A DNA stretch of 64,000 bases. Origin: Gorsachius magnificus. Its lineage: Eukaryota; Chordata; Aves; Pelecaniformes; Ardeidae. The notes beneath the pieces are model-generated. The model saw only the letters and a list, made by a program, of their open reading frames with translations. It was not told the DNA's origin and did no database searches. Each line of letters starts with the position of its first letter. Position 1 is the stretch's first letter. The stretch is taken from assembly GCA_034008185.1 (NCBI GenBank), contig CM067084.1, positions 9,257,385 through 9,321,384 on the forward strand. The letters run 5' to 3'. Of the stretch, positions 20,361 to 34,800 are shown piece after piece. Both the position numbers and the translations under genes were made by a program.

Positions 20361-23300
20361 CTATAAATAAGAACTCTATTATAGAGTCTTATCATAGCTC
20401 CCGCTGAGGAACTGAGCTGAGAGGTATCTTTTGCTATAGTTAGCCAGGAGAGTCAAGGTTTGCATGTGTACTTCAGTGGAACCCAAATCTGAGATGTTTT
20501 ACTTTTGTTTTCCCTTAGGCTGGTGATTTGCAATCAGGTGCTAAGAACACTGGCATTTCTCCAATCCCTGCTCTGCTCCCAGGAGGGCAGGCAAATTCCC
20601 TCACGAACACTGGGAAAGGATTACTGGTGCCTCAACTTATGGCAGTACATAAAGTCATGGACCATAGCCCTGGAACTGGCCAATGCGCATGCAGGTACAC
20701 AGTGCCAAGACGGACACAGTAAAGGTATTGTTCCGTGCACACTCTTCCCAGCAGCAGCCTGTTTTAAGGCGTTCCCTGGACCCACCTCAACTGCCAGCTG
20801 CTTGTTTCCGACACCCTTTCAGCTGTGCCAACACAGCTGTTTATGTGTACGTTTGGGAACTGAATTGTGGGACTAATTCAGGTTAAACTGCCTAACAATG
20901 CTTTTTTTTGGAGAATTTTTCTTTAGTACCTGTTTAATGCCCTGGGCCTGATTCACAGTGTGGCCTTACAGTTGTGTTGATAAAAGTCATATGGCTGTCA
21001 AGAGAACAGGACAGGCAGGAAGAAAGGAAAAATTGTCAGACGTACCTTAAGTCAATATTGCTGCCAAAGGCAATGTATCTTCACACTTAAAGCTTTGTGG
21101 TGTTGCTGCTGGCAGCTGAGCTAAGCTATTGCTGTTGCTTAGAGTCCAGTGTTTGTCTTACAGTCAACCTCAGCAATGCTGACACATCTGTAGGCATACT
21201 CCTATCAGTTTGCTCATCAGCAGTGATAAGGTAAAGGTTAAATTAAAAGAATGTAGTTGCCAACTCTGCACTACGGACACCTACTAACTTGAAGGCTAAT
21301 AATCTTGCAACATCTTCTGTCAATTCTTACGGTCTCCACAGTTCAATAGAAGATAGTTTCCAGAGTGGCATTGAATGAGGTGCAGTTCTACCATACACTT
21401 AATCCAGACTAACAATGGGCAGCCAGTGGAAAGAGCCAATTCTACTCTTCCCTGAAATTTGTGTACCTGAAGTGCTGACGCCTCTTCTCTTGCACCAGAT
21501 CAAATGGTCAGGCAGTGCAAGAAGAGTCAGTTCCCTTTGAGAATCTGATGGATAACTAATAATTATTTTGGTGGAAATACTGGCCTAAATTGAAGGGATT
21601 AGGAAAAGCTGAGGTAATGAGCTAATTCTTCAGTGAGGATGTAGCTACAGGAACACTTAGAAAGGGATCCCTCGTAACCTTGTGAAGTTTTTTAAAAGGA
21701 ATTCCTTGCTCTTTGCAAACCTAGTACTGCTGCATTTGCAAAGCAACACTCTTTGGAGTTGTGGAATAGAATCTGAATTAATGGTGTATTTAAAACTGAA
21801 GTTCTCATTTAAATTTTTATGTTAATTTTAGTCTGCCACTGATGTCACTCAAGTGTACAGTGGGAATCGTTTTACTGAAATCACAGATACCACTGTGTCC
21901 CTTGTGAAGTAATTTCTACCTGTGTAAAATACGTATGAAATGTTACTAAATCAAGTCAGCGTTTTATACCCACTTGACACTCATATGGCAGTGAGGTAAA
22001 TTACTGCAATATGAGGCATCGGTGAATAAAATTACACTAGAATAAGTCTTGTGTCAGAATCTGATCCCATATAAGTGTTTTGTACTGTTGTTTTAATGGA
22101 ACATTGCAAAATTGAAAAATCATTTGTAGTCCTGCCAATGCTTCAGCATTTAAAAGGTCCTATTTTCCATTTCCCCATAGTCCCTTTATGCTACTCCATT
22201 AGTTTAAAAAGGCCATAAAGAGAGCACATTTAGCCACTTGGGAATATTTTCATTTCTGCGTTGCTCTTGCCTTTGGCATAGTAGATATGTTAGGTTGTGG
22301 CTGAGGAGAAAGGGTCATGGCTGGCCCGCCTCTCTGTTCCAGCTATTCTTGGTTGCTGGAACAGCTCCTAGGGGCCCCAGGCTGCCAATTGTACTAAAAT
22401 TGCTGGTAGCCTTAAGACTATTCAAGAAGCAATTAGCTACCAAATGTGGGTAATTGTGACAGAGTCTAGCTAATACTGCTTGTGTCTGAGCAGACTAATT
22501 AAAGGCTGCACACATGACGAGAAGACAAAAAAGCCTCTTCTTTTAAGGAAAAGAATTATTAAAAGAGAAAATATGATTTAGTATTTAAAAAAAAAAAAAG
22601 TTCTGTTCTTTCTAGTGGGATCCTAGCAGGTTTTGATAGTGAAACTTGGAAAACGAAGCACAAGTAGAGTTTTAAATTAAATAGTTCACTGTGGGACCCT
22701 TCATACTTTGCTTTTGATTTCATAAAAGCCATTTTATATTTTTTACAAAATGGTTGTTCAATGGAAGAACATTTAAAAATTATTCTTGCCTATAAAAAAT
22801 CAGGAGTTCTATTTCTGCTATGAGAGACATTTCTCACTTAAAGAAGCCCAGTTGGAGATATACCATCATGTTACATAAGTTCTGTTTCTCCCTCTATACA
22901 AAATGAGATAGGGAATAATCTTCTGCTGGTCTGACAAGACTACTGTCCTCCGTGCGTCAGTATCGCCGTGTTTGTTGTAACTTGTACCTGTGCTCCTCCC
23001 TTCTGCTGCTCCTACAACTTGTGAGTAGTTCCATTCCATCCCATTTATGTGATGTGTGTCTTCAGTGGTACTTAGATATTTGCTAATACGATCATAAAAT
23101 CTCACATCTCAGCTACATTTTCTATGCCTCTAGCTGTGCTGCAGGAAATAGCAGATTTCTTAACTGCAGGAGTCCCAAATATAGCTGATTATATCTACTT
23201 ATTTCCCTAGTCTGAAGTAGATCACAGTTAGAAGAGAACAACCAGAATCAGGCCCTTGCAAGAGCAGCAGATTCAGAAGAAAGCAGCTCCCTTTACTTCC

Positions 23301-26300
23301 CTCTGCCCAGCTAAAACAGATTATTTTAGGAAACACTTCCTTGTGTTCTACAATACTGCAGTATCATTAATACCCTCTCAGCTGTTCTTAGGGTGCCATA
23401 GCACTGCCCAGCCACCAGGCAGCCACCTGGCCATCCTCAGCGGTCTCTCTTTCTCAGGCTTTGACCTGCAAAACGTCTCTCAGATATGGAAAACAACTTG
23501 CAGGGTCCTGCCTTGTGCTTTAGCCACAGCTGCTAAATTTGGAGGGCTCTCTGTCTGTCTGTCTTCTCCTATCACGATGGATTGGCTGTAAGCCTAAATT
23601 TAAGATGTAGTACTCTGAAATACACAAATTATCTCATTACATACAGCAGAACTGCATCAGGCTTGGTAGGTGTTTATGGCTGTAAACAGTGACCAAAAGT
23701 AGAGTCCCAAGCTGCCCGTTAATGCTAATTTTGCTAAGAAGATAGGTAGAAAAGCTGTACTTATTTAGAAAGAAAGCCAGTTCCTCTTCTGGCTGCAAAA
23801 GGGAACAAGCCATGCTGTCTTGGTCTGTCCAGAGAGCAGAGAACTGTGAACTGACCCACGTATGCAAACACTGCAAAGTTCAGATTTGATTGAATTCCAG
23901 ACGTTTTACAGCCAGGAATACAGGTGTTACCTCGTTACAGCAGCTGCAATTCCTTTTTTATAGACTGCTTCAAAGAGCAGCTGATACAGCCTAGTCTCCC
24001 TGTTTAAATAGCTTCTTACTCTCTGCTGTGAAAGTGGATTAGAAATAACATATTGCAACTGGTCTTCCATTCTCCCAAAAAAAAAGGAAACAAAGCTTTG
24101 TTATTGAATGCAGTCTTTAACTAGAACAGGCAGTTTATGATTGTCTTTTCAATACAAATCTGCTGGTGATCAGCAGAGTTCCTGGCTAAAACTTGCTCCT
24201 TTCTTCTGTATCCTCTCTACTGATTTGCACTTGTGAATTCATGTAAGTGAGCTGTTCTGTGCTGATGTGAGAGCTCCTGTGGGAATGTGAGGACATGGTA
24301 GCTGATTCTCCTGCTCTTTGAACTGAGAATTTGGGTGACCTGACTGGCAACTCAGAAAAAGGCTCTTGGGTAAAGAGCAGCAGTGATACTGGTTTAGCAG
24401 GACAGTCCAATCTGAAATAGTCTTCAGGTTGCTTTAACTGGTTTTAAGGCTGAGGATGAAAGTTCTGTGCGTGATGTATGTGGAAAGATGTCAGAAGGTC
24501 CATGACACAGGATTTCAAGAAGTCACCTTCTTTACAGTTTTTGTAACAGCAATACATATTTTGTGCTCCTTGTGATATTAACAATTGGAAGCATGTTAAA
24601 AATGAAATGCAATTACTGCAGCCCCAAGGAGGGGGAAGAAGTAGAAATTGCTCTGTAGTCTTATCACTCTTTTGTACAATTCAGGAAAGAAGAACCCAAA
24701 AATAGGAATGGTGAAATGTCTGTACCTTTTCAAAAAGTCTGACAGATGCTGCTATGGCATGCATCTCTGCTACTTGACTTGGAGGCATTCTGGCTGAGAT
24801 GGTGGAAATACAGTCATATAAGGTACGTTTTAGAAATACCTGTCATTGTTCATCATGATTCACGTAACTTTGCGTAGATGGAAGTAGGGGCTTCTATGCG
24901 AGTACTACCTTGTGATAGAAACTGCAGGCTTGATAAAGTAAATTACACATGCAGCTTCCATGCAGATGCATGAAAAAAGACCAGGCTTTTAAAGTTTTTA
25001 AAGACAAATCTGTTGTTTGGGTTGGGCTTTTTGTTTTGGTTTGGTTTTAATTGACAGTAATGAGCAGCTCACTTGTAAGAAAGCTACCTTTCCCCCCCTA
25101 TATTCAGATCCACAGCTGTGTTTCCCATACCTACAATTGGTCATTATGTCATTAAGATGTGTTCTTTCTTTTTTTCTTTTTACATTAAAGGATTAGTGTC
25201 ATGTTTCCTGTCTTGCCCAATGAGCCTGACATTCCCTTTTCTCTTCAAGTGGCACAACTTCAAATACCACAAGTGTCTGATCATTTACTTTACTCCAGCC
25301 CTCATCCAAGAGCAAAATGTTAACCTGATGACCAGAGCACACCTCAGAGAGAACTGTGTTTAACTGCGTTTGCCCAAGGAAGGAATTAGGCCAAATTTCC
25401 CACCTCTGACCAAGGACTAATACAATTTTGTAAATCCGAGTGTTATCACCACAGCGTTCTCCCCTGCTAGATCATGTTAGCAGAGGACAATGATCTGTTC
25501 TGACTTCCTTCTGGAAATCCTGCATGGTGACACACAAGTAGATGGAACAGAGTACCTGCAGCCCTGCACTGAGATTTCCCTCCTGACCCGCTGTAGGCAA
25601 GTACTTCCTAAGGCAGTGACTTCAAGCAGCTTCCTGATCAGCTCACTAGTTGCTTTAGATTTCATTTTGAGGCATGCAGGCATCCGCTGTGTCAGGAGCT
25701 CAAGCATGAAAATGGATCTCTGGATTCCAGGCTCACTCACACCTCATTAATATCTAACGTAGATGCCACCTAAGACCTCTGTACAAATTGTCACTGAGTT
25801 TGAGTGTTCTTTGAGCCGGCCAGATGTAAGGTAGCTTTGTTCAGGGAATTGAATGGCTATGTGATGGCATGGTGTGGTTTTACAGCATAGTGCCCTGGCA
25901 AGGGAAGAGCAGAAACTTAGAGCCAGAGATGGAGGAGAGGACAGGACAGCTGCTTTCCATGACTGTACAAACTTAGATTGCCTTAAGCTGCTTGTGAAAG
26001 CACAGTTACAGTCTGTAGGTATTTCTAGGGAGAAGCATTTTTCTATTTTTAGATTAAATAACATTGCCACTCCAGTTTAGCTAAGTAGTTCCGCTACAGG
26101 ATAGTGCTATATTTAGAAACCACTGAACTCCTTAATGCAAGAACAGTATATTATGAAAAAGATCACAACACGCTTCTCCGTTCTACTAGTACTATGATTT
26201 TTTTTAATTTATGCTAGACCACTGTATTCCTTTTAATTACCACACACATGAATGTACATCTTCCCTGTGTAGTTGTGGCATCCATTTCCATCAATCTTTG

Positions 26301-26394
26301 ACTCAAGTGTACATATAAAGACTATTCCCCTGATTTTCAGAGTCACCATGAGCTCTGAGCTCATCCAGAGGCTCTGAATCATAGATAAGAAAAC
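20361..26394. other. Gene-poor DNA, no coding exon seen
   Basis: AT-rich unique-looking sequence. The 123-codon frame at 20505-20876 and frames near 23256-23591 and 25477-26080 have no recognisable domains. Near 20945-20990 and 21900-22075 there are weak echoes of old amniote repeats (GGGCCTGATTCACAG, GTCAGAATCTGATCCCAT). There is an A run at 22588-22600. Confidence 0.6.
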
Positions 26395-26462
26395 TGCATA
26401 CTGGTATATGAAATTAGTATGCATATTGGTACATCCCAATGCATACTGGTACATGAAATTAA
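26395..26462 (+). repeat. Short imperfect tandem repeat, three units
   Basis: Three TGCATAYTGGTAYAT-type units start at 26395, 26420 and 26440. The first and third also share ATGAAATTA. The spacing is 20-25 bp. Confidence 0.8.
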
Positions 26463-29400
26463 GACCCTGCATTGTTCTCCCCACCTCTTTTGAAGGAATC
26501 CATTCTCTTGTTAGGGTTGTATTGGATGTCTAATGAGGGTGGATTTGTGGCATGCGATCTGCACATCAGCAAGCAGTGCAAGACACACATTTCTGAGCGA
26601 AAAGTACACTGTGTAACACTCTTTCACATCTCGCATCTCATTTTCCTAAGTTTAAATAAGGAACCAATTCATAAAAAGACATACCTCATTATAAAGTAGT
26701 GAGGATAAGGTCAGGCACAGATAGCTGGGACATCGTACAAGGAGTCTTAAGGCACTAAAAACTAGCAAAATAGGGGTAAGGTTACCTCTGGATCAGGACT
26801 TGCTTCGTTCAGCATGCCTGTGAACTTAATTGGTCAGCTCTGGATACACATTTGCTAGTGGGGAGAGAAGTCTGTTGTTACCAGCTTCTGGCTTTGGAAT
26901 TTGATTATACATAAATAAAAGCAGGTGTTCTCAAGATAGGTGGTTTATCAGTTTTTTTCATCTGTTGTTCAGGAATTGCAAATTATTATTTTTCCTTTCA
27001 AATTCCTTCTTCCTCCATATTTGCATGGATATTTGCTTTCAGCGAGCAAAGGCTGTGTGTGTGGTGTCAAAAATTCTGAATTCAGTAGAAATAAGTTACA
27101 GAACACATGGAAACATATACTGATAGTCTTTATGCCTTTAAAAAGCTAATCTGAAATCAACACTGAAATGTCAGGAGATAAGAAATACCTATCAGCATGA
27201 GTATATGCAAGCACTTTGGATATGCAGAAAATAATTTGGCACGAGGTTTAGACATTTCAAATGTCGGGGTTGAGCAATGTGAGTACTGTAATCTTGTTAC
27301 TTCTTTGGAATAGCACACATGAATGCCCAGAAAGAAATCAAAGCCAATTTCCTAAATTTTAAGAATATGCTACTAAAATTTTTGTGTGTCAAAGAAAGTA
27401 CATGATGTTAGTTAAGCGAGGGGAATTTGTATTGAATGTCATATGTCACCCACACTTGCAGTGTTCCAAGCTGTGCTTAGCCTGTGCTGCGACATAATAT
27501 ACGCAGTGGCATTGCACAGAACAGGTGGGGATCCACAGGCCTCAACACAGACAAACCAGGCAGTCTTGGCAACATTTTTTCTGGTATTTGTCATTTGGCT
27601 GTAATAGGACAGATTTGCTCTTACACTTTCAGGTGTACAGTAACAGGAACAGATTGGTTACTAATTTGAATGATTTCAGTAGCGCATCCAACACAAATAA
27701 AGCAATTTACCAAACAATCTGTGACTGAAAAGATTCATAGCTTTGCATCAGCTTTGTCATTTGTGGATCAAGCAACTAATTGCCTGACAGAGCTTTAATT
27801 AAAAGCAGCATTATAGGTATAGATATTTACTTCACATTTCCTAACTAGAGTAGATTGAAAAGTTTCACATAGTGGTAGAATAATGAGATTATCCTGCAAT
27901 TCTTTGGTTTTAGAACTTTAGAGAAATATTCTATTTGTAGGAATAAATAGTTCTGTATTCAGTGGTTCATCTAGAATAATAGATTACTTAGATTTTCTGT
28001 CTGAAGGAGGACCACTCCCAAACTAAGCATGTGTCTTTAGCTTGAATTGTAACATGTAATTTAGAAGCACTTTAAAAATCTAATTCATGTGAGCCAGTCC
28101 ACCATTATATATCCAGTATTATATATGTGTCTGAGGCTTGATAGACCAGTAAGGTAGATAATTCACTTGATTTGCTTATGTAGGTGGTTAGATTAGTGGT
28201 ACTGGTAATTCCATAGGCTCTGCCTACATTGCCCTCTGCAATATTAGGATGCTGCCCCACCCAGTTTACTGTCCCAGCTTGGAGCTGGCAGCTCATGATG
28301 CCACCTACCCTGGAAGGAAGTCTGTGACCTAATCGCTGCATGGTGGAAGATTCCCAATGCAGCAGCTTAGCAAAGGCTTTCTAAATCAGCACTGGTATGA
28401 GAAGATTGCTGTTTGGTTGGTCTGGCGTGATTAAAAGCGGACCAACACCTAGTTCCAGAACAAGGTCGGGAAATGAAAGGAGGTCAGAACAAGCCGAGAA
28501 TAGCAAGTCGTGCTCAGGGGCTTCTCAGGGGGAAGCATTCTTGGCTGAGGTATGATGTTTTCTGGGAGGATTTTAGCAGGGAGGCGCACACCTGTGACGT
28601 GACACCCTATGTAGTGGGGAGAACAGGGAGGGGATCTCATTGCCTAGAGAGGTACAGGAGAACCTGATTTGTCACAATTTTGCTTGTAGGCAATAGTATA
28701 TATCAGGCAGTCTCCACAGTTACCAGCCCCATTCCTAGACTCTGACTCAGTCATTCAATATTCTCGTAGCCTGGCTTCATTCCTGCAAGATCCCTGGTTT
28801 TGTAATTGTCAGAGAGGTAGGGTGGGAAGTGGAGAGGGTGAGAGAAGAGCCTGCAGTCTGCAGTGCCAACTGCAGGGCTTCTACGCCAGATGGTATTCCC
28901 CCATCTGAGGTCAGGACAGCATATGGCATTCAGGAGTCCTGGCACGCCAGAGACACTTTACACACATTTTATGTCCCGTGGTGGGCACTGTGATTATTGT
29001 AATTGTAAGAGGAGTTGTTCCATCGTATTCCATGGCCTGTGTGATCATAGCAGACAATTAATTCATGGATGTCAGTTCCTGACTTAAAATGGTGTTAGAG
29101 TGCACGCATAACTTCAAATGTTAAGTTAGTTTGGTTTGGGCCCTGTATCAGGCTTTGTTTGCTTTTCTAAAATTAACAGGAGGTTACAGAATTTGGTAGT
29201 AAGCAGCAAATATTGGTGAGATCCAGTGTGATTTTTCTGCAGGTGTTATTTTATCCACAGAGTTGCTGTTGTACATGGTTAAGAAGTGAATTAGGATGGG
29301 GAAGAAGCTGTTAGCCGAGACATGTCTATAGTCTCCTTTCGTGTTTTGTTCCAGACGAGGACTGAAAGCAATAGACAGTAGCACTGAACCTGACCCAGCC

Positions 29401-32400
29401 TTCCTTCCCCGCTCACATGCTTTTTTTAACCGTATCTCATTCATCCTGGCTATAATAGGTATCCAGTAAGACTATCCCGTGCAATTACATAAAGACTCAG
29501 AGGACATTCACTCACTACAGACTCTGCATATGACCTTCACAGTACAAAGGCAAATTCAGGCATGCAGAGTAACCTCAACTACAGTTAGGTTTGGTGCCAT
29601 TCTAAATTGTTTGGGACAGAGTAGGGTGATGGCAGTCAGATAAAATGATAAAACCATGCGATCCACATTTAGATTGTAACTGGATGTATCTGCAGAGGGG
29701 GAGCGAAGGGGCCGTGTTCGTCACCGTCACTGCCCACAGATTTAGAACAGCAGGTATGGGGATATTTATGCAACAGCTCTTCTTTCTCCTAGGCTCATAC
29801 GTGTATACTTTCATTCCCCAACTTCATCTAGTTCTTCCCACAGTCACTCTATTTACTTGGACATTCTTTGAGGTGAATTTACTGAGCTTTCCGTCTAGAG
29901 CTGATGCCTACTACTTCTTTTAGCTACACAACAGCAGAACAGAGGGTATGAATCACATATATATTTTATCAATGCTGTATATGCTGAAATGGTAACTGGC
30001 TTAAAAAAGTGCATTAAATAGATCGTATTACAGTTAAACATAATACTCTCAAAATACTCAGAAGTAATTGCAACAGCTAGCTGTAATAAAAAAGGAGATA
30101 AAAAATTTATATTTGTGGATGATTGTACTTTACTTAATGCAGGGCTTGTTTTACACTTACTATGCACAGTGATTCAAACTTTCATATGGTTCCTATTCCA
30201 GAAAAAGATAAAATAGATAGGTTAAGCAAATACTTTCCTAATTTGTTTTTGAAGAATATGAGCATCTTAAGGTAGCACACACTTTAAAAACTAAGCAGAA
30301 CTTTAAATAACTATGATCTGCTTCTGTCTGCAAATGGAGCTATTGAAAAAACCCGTTTCTTTTCAGTACAATTTTTAGTGCTTTTACCCTAAAATTTTAA
30401 TGCCAAGTAATCACATTTGGAACCGACCTGTATGTTCTCCCACAAACTTATTTTCTTATCACTCTGTTTGTTTCATTTCCACAGCCTAGTTTTTCTTAAA
30501 CTATTTGTGTTGGAAAAAAAAAAGGAATGGTTGAAGAGAGAGAGGCTAAAATCCCTTCTTGTACCTTGCTTTCTAGGCTCAGGCCTTTTCTACAGAAAAG
30601 TTCTCCTCCTGCCCAGAAGGGAAAGTTCTTCCCAGTTGTTCACCTAATTGCACATCTTGTCTACAATCAAAAAATATTCACTGGCTCCGTAAGTCCATCC
30701 AGTGGCTGCATACGGGAATTGCATATTTTAGAAGGTAAATTCCAGTTTCGTGCATTTTTATTTATTGAGTAGTGTAGTTAATATTATTACTGGAAACAAA
30801 CATGAACCAAAATACACAGTTGGAATACTCCCAGCCTTTGGTGATAAATAAGTCTCTATCTGTAAAGTACCCTTTGAATAATACTAAGAATTGATTTGTT
30901 ATTGCAGCAACAGGACCAAGATAAAAGTGGATGCTAATTTATTAGTGTTTAAATTAATTACCTACTAGAACGAGGAACAGAAACCTGCTGAGTAAAAAGG
31001 TTTAGCTTATTTTCATTCTGCAATTGAGACAACTGAAGTAATTGTGAATACAAGCTCTTGTGAGAATTTCCTATTAGATCTCAGCATGCTTTTGTTTCTA
31101 CTAAAGCGAACCTGTACGAAATTACATCTTCTGATCATTAAATATGTTCTTTGTTAAATGCCATAAGATAGTACATAAAGTGATTCAAAAATTGAATGTA
31201 AAGAGGACAAGATCTGAACAGTGTGTTCCAGAAGTCACATTAAGAATTTATATACAGACTATTTCCAGCAAATCCTACTTAAGTTCAGTATTGAATCTTG
31301 ATGGGTCATCAGACTAAAACAGGCTAGCTGATTGTTTGAGAGTCTACAATTAGATGTAGCATTTCCCCTTGGCGGTGACAGCAATTTGAGCCTCAGTGCT
31401 TCGAGCCCTACTTCCAACATCACTTCCATTATTGCTACAAGTGCTGGAGTTGAAACTGTGGAGAATATCAATGCTATACTTTTACCAGTTAGAAAAAGTC
31501 CATTTGCTAAAAGCCTTTTAATTCTCTGTTCTTGACAAATACAGGCTTCTAAAATCTTCACCATCATTACTTGCTTTTTTCTTCCCATGAAAGTAAATGT
31601 ATCTTTAATTTTGCCTTCCAGAGTGAATACATTATGATACAGTGTACAATTACATGATAGCCTATTACTTGCCTAGGGGTGCCCTGTTAGTGCATAGGTT
31701 GGGAAGGCATAAAGAGAGAATGACATTTATAACACCAGCCTAAATCTAGCTTTTCTTAAAATTTAAGTGCTCTATTTTTCAATGTACATAAGTAAATTTT
31801 ACCCTAGAAAGTTTCAGAAGCGTGTCTAAGATACTATCAATCATGGTAGGTACTTTGTACATGCCGAAACAACCATATATTAACTATTGCATGCTGTGGT
31901 ACAACAGTTGCCTTTATATTCTTTCTGAGGTTTCTACACAGTTCAGATCTTTGTTTATTTTCCGTTTAGAATTGCCACTTCTGAGGTTGCTGTGGTTGCA
32001 AACTCTTGCAGTTTCTCTCCAAGAAGATACCTGATTTTAGTAATAATATCTAAAGTTAGAATACTGCATTTCTTTCTTGCTGCAATGATTACTATAAAAA
32101 TGAGAATGTCAATGTTTTGTGGATATAATGCAATTCAAATCTCCTGTTCTGCTACAGAGATTCTGCTCTCAGGGTTTTTGTTATTGTTGTTTGGTTTTTT
32201 TTAACTATGGCCACAATAAGCTTATACCTAGTTCCAGTTTCAGAACCTTATTTGGTAACCTAAGTACCCTTCAGACCTGAAAACATAGTCCTATATTTGG
32301 GCTCCATGGGACTTCAAATTAAAATAAGATGGCTGCAAAGGAACACAATGAAAATGTACTTTTAGGAACATTATGAACCAAAAAAAAAACCAAGCAGAAA

Positions 32401-34686
32401 GCATTCAACTCACCTCTGGACCCCCCTCTAGCAGCTCTTTGCCTGGTTTCCACTACATGGAGTTGGCTGATATCTTATGGATTCACTTTCCTCTGTAAGG
32501 GTAAAGAGCCAAGTGATATAGAACCACTGAATCAGCTCCTAACTCTCCTTTCCCTGTAAGCTGTGGCTCTCAGCATGTTTTGAGTTGGAGCATAACATAG
32601 GTTTCCTTAGAGTTGGGTGTTTATTTTAATACTAGGTGCTTGGTTAGCCCTCAAAAGGCTGTGGATTATAACATTGCCCTTGTCCTATCTTTCCTTCTGA
32701 GTACAACCAGAGGACCACTCGGTTGTTTTCTTCTATCTGTATTTGTCAATGTTAGGATTTTATTATTCATGTGTCAGTTATGACTGCATCTTTTAGCAGA
32801 ACCAAAAAGACTGAGCTTCTTAGTACATTACAATAGCTACGTCTTTCCAGAGGTGTCCAGTATATTGTTTTGGTTTTGTTTGTTACATTAAATATATAAG
32901 AAACTATTTCCCCCTAATGATTTCTTATTCTTCATGAGCTAGAAGACAAGAAATAAACAGGATGTGTTTCTGATTTGTTCTGAGCTCCTTACTGGAGATG
33001 GGAATAGAACTTAAAACATTGTAGGCCTTTTCATTAGGCTGTAGTAGAGCCTACTTTTTAACCCTGCCAGCTTCCACTCTTACTGTCTGAGCTATAGAAA
33101 TGCTGCAGTATTCTTCTGTTAAGGCAGGGCTCTGCATTTTATCATGACCTGTGCTGTGACTGATTAATAAACCTCTACAATGGGGAGGTTACAAATAAAA
33201 CTGTGGAATGTAGACATTTAGAAAATTATTTTCAAATCAGCCATAGTTTTTTAGCTAAAGAAAGCAAGGTTAATAAACACCAGCATGCCAAACACTTCCC
33301 ATGAGTGTTCTCAATATTTACCAAGCCAATGGATTCTGCTTAGAGCTTAACAGGTTTTGCAGTACACTCTTAATCCTGTACTCAGCTGATGAGTTGTTAC
33401 AGAGACCTCAGTATGGAAAAATCTGTCGTGTTCTAGTTTCTCTGTCAAAAGGTCCCTAGCAGTTCCAGAAGTCATGAGTTCCATTGCCTACCTCAACTCT
33501 GCCCTTTCACAACAAATACAAACAAGGAGAAACAGCTTTCTGGTGTTGCAGGCAGACTGTTTTTCTAGAGTGAACCCAACTGAATGATTGGCATTGCCAT
33601 TTTGGAGCATATTTCTCATTAATAGCATTCTTGCTGAATGGAAAGACTTTACCATTCAATGTGTATTTACTTCAAAGTGGAAAAATGCAAAAGGAAAGAA
33701 GGAACAAAATTAGAAGCTTTTCAGACAATATTATGGTCACAGAATTGAATTTACAGGTCAACACAAACATTACAGGCATATGTTAGTCTGTCATAATTAT
33801 GAATGTCCATTTGTTCTTGCCTTATTGGATAAAAATAAAGGTAAAAATATGCCATCTATATTCCTTAGGGCAGATTTTCTTTCATCTTCTTCTAAACCAA
33901 GCACTCCTAATCTTTCACATCTTCTGTGCACAATAGAGTACAATTTAGTAAGGCTTGTCAAATGTCATTTCAAAACAGGGTTAATTTAGTGTCATTATGT
34001 CATTTAATAGTATCTTTCAAATTCTAAAATAATTCTAAAAATGTCTAGTCGGGGTTTATGATGTTATGTTCTATATTTCTTACACTTAAATCCAGAGATC
34101 TGTTTCAATTACATTTTCACGAAGGTTTATCCAGTTAGTGTATGGCTATGAGGTAACAAGTTGGTTTTGAAAAATTTGTTTCATGAATATTTACAGTCCA
34201 TCTGTTTATGAACGAAGCACAGACTGAAGAGACAGCATATCATAGATGAGTCATAAACTGGTTCGTAATTATTTCAGCTTGGAGGCAGTACCGAGTGGCG
34301 TGCTTGCTCCCGTTTGCCTGCATACAGTCCTGCAGCTGGTGGTGTAGGCTCCTGGTCTCCCCTTGAATTAATCTCTTGACAAAGCTGGAGGACTTTTGGG
34401 TACCCAGTCCTAGGGGCTGTTCACTCTCCTATAAACCTGCATCCAGAAACTGGTAACTGACAGATGTTTAGTGAAAGATTAAATAACAAATAATCTTCAT
34501 GTTCTGGTAATTCCTCTGACAGTTTCTTAATTTTACTGTAGTAAAAAAAAAAAATCAGTATGCAAAAGGGTGCCAGTCCCATCACCCTTTTCATGTAGGA
34601 GCGTATACTTAAGGATCACAATTTTTTTTACCTGTTTACATTACTGGTTATTTTTCCATCCCTGCTCTGAGGAAGGTGCTACAATA
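26463..34686. other. Gene-poor DNA, no coding exon seen
   Basis: AT-rich sequence without recognisable interspersed repeats. The frames (up to 109 codons on the minus strand at 31259-31588) lack domain similarity. No RNA gene was recognised by eye. Confidence 0.6.
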
Positions 34687-34800
34687 TGCTCATTTTACAT
34701 TGAAGGAAGTGTGGCATAGAGAGCAATGACTTGCTTCAGGGCACACACCAAGAGTGGGGTAGGCTCAGTCATTCCAACTCCCACTTAGAGTGAACGCTAC
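34687..34800 (-). repeat. MIR/CORE-SINE-like ancient repeat relic
   Basis: The plus strand reads GCTCATTTTACATTGAAGGA, then AGTGTGGCATAGAGAGCAATGACTTGC, then GGGCACACACC and AGAGTGGGGTAGGCTCAGTC. The block order (CATTTTACA, 'gaggcacagagag', 'tgacttgccc', 'gtcacacagc', 'gtggcagag') is that of the reverse complement of MIR-type cores, or of related L2/L3 tails in reptiles. It is very diverged, as expected for an insertion predating amniote diversification. Confidence 0.55.

Noticed and set aside
20505..20876. 123-codon frame next to the CR1 RT remnant
   Set aside because: It has no CR1 or other similarity. Two other frames overlap it, so it looks like chance.
26395..26462. CRISPR-like repeat array
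   Set aside because: The units are imperfect, only three in number, with no uniform spacers, and the genome is a vertebrate's.
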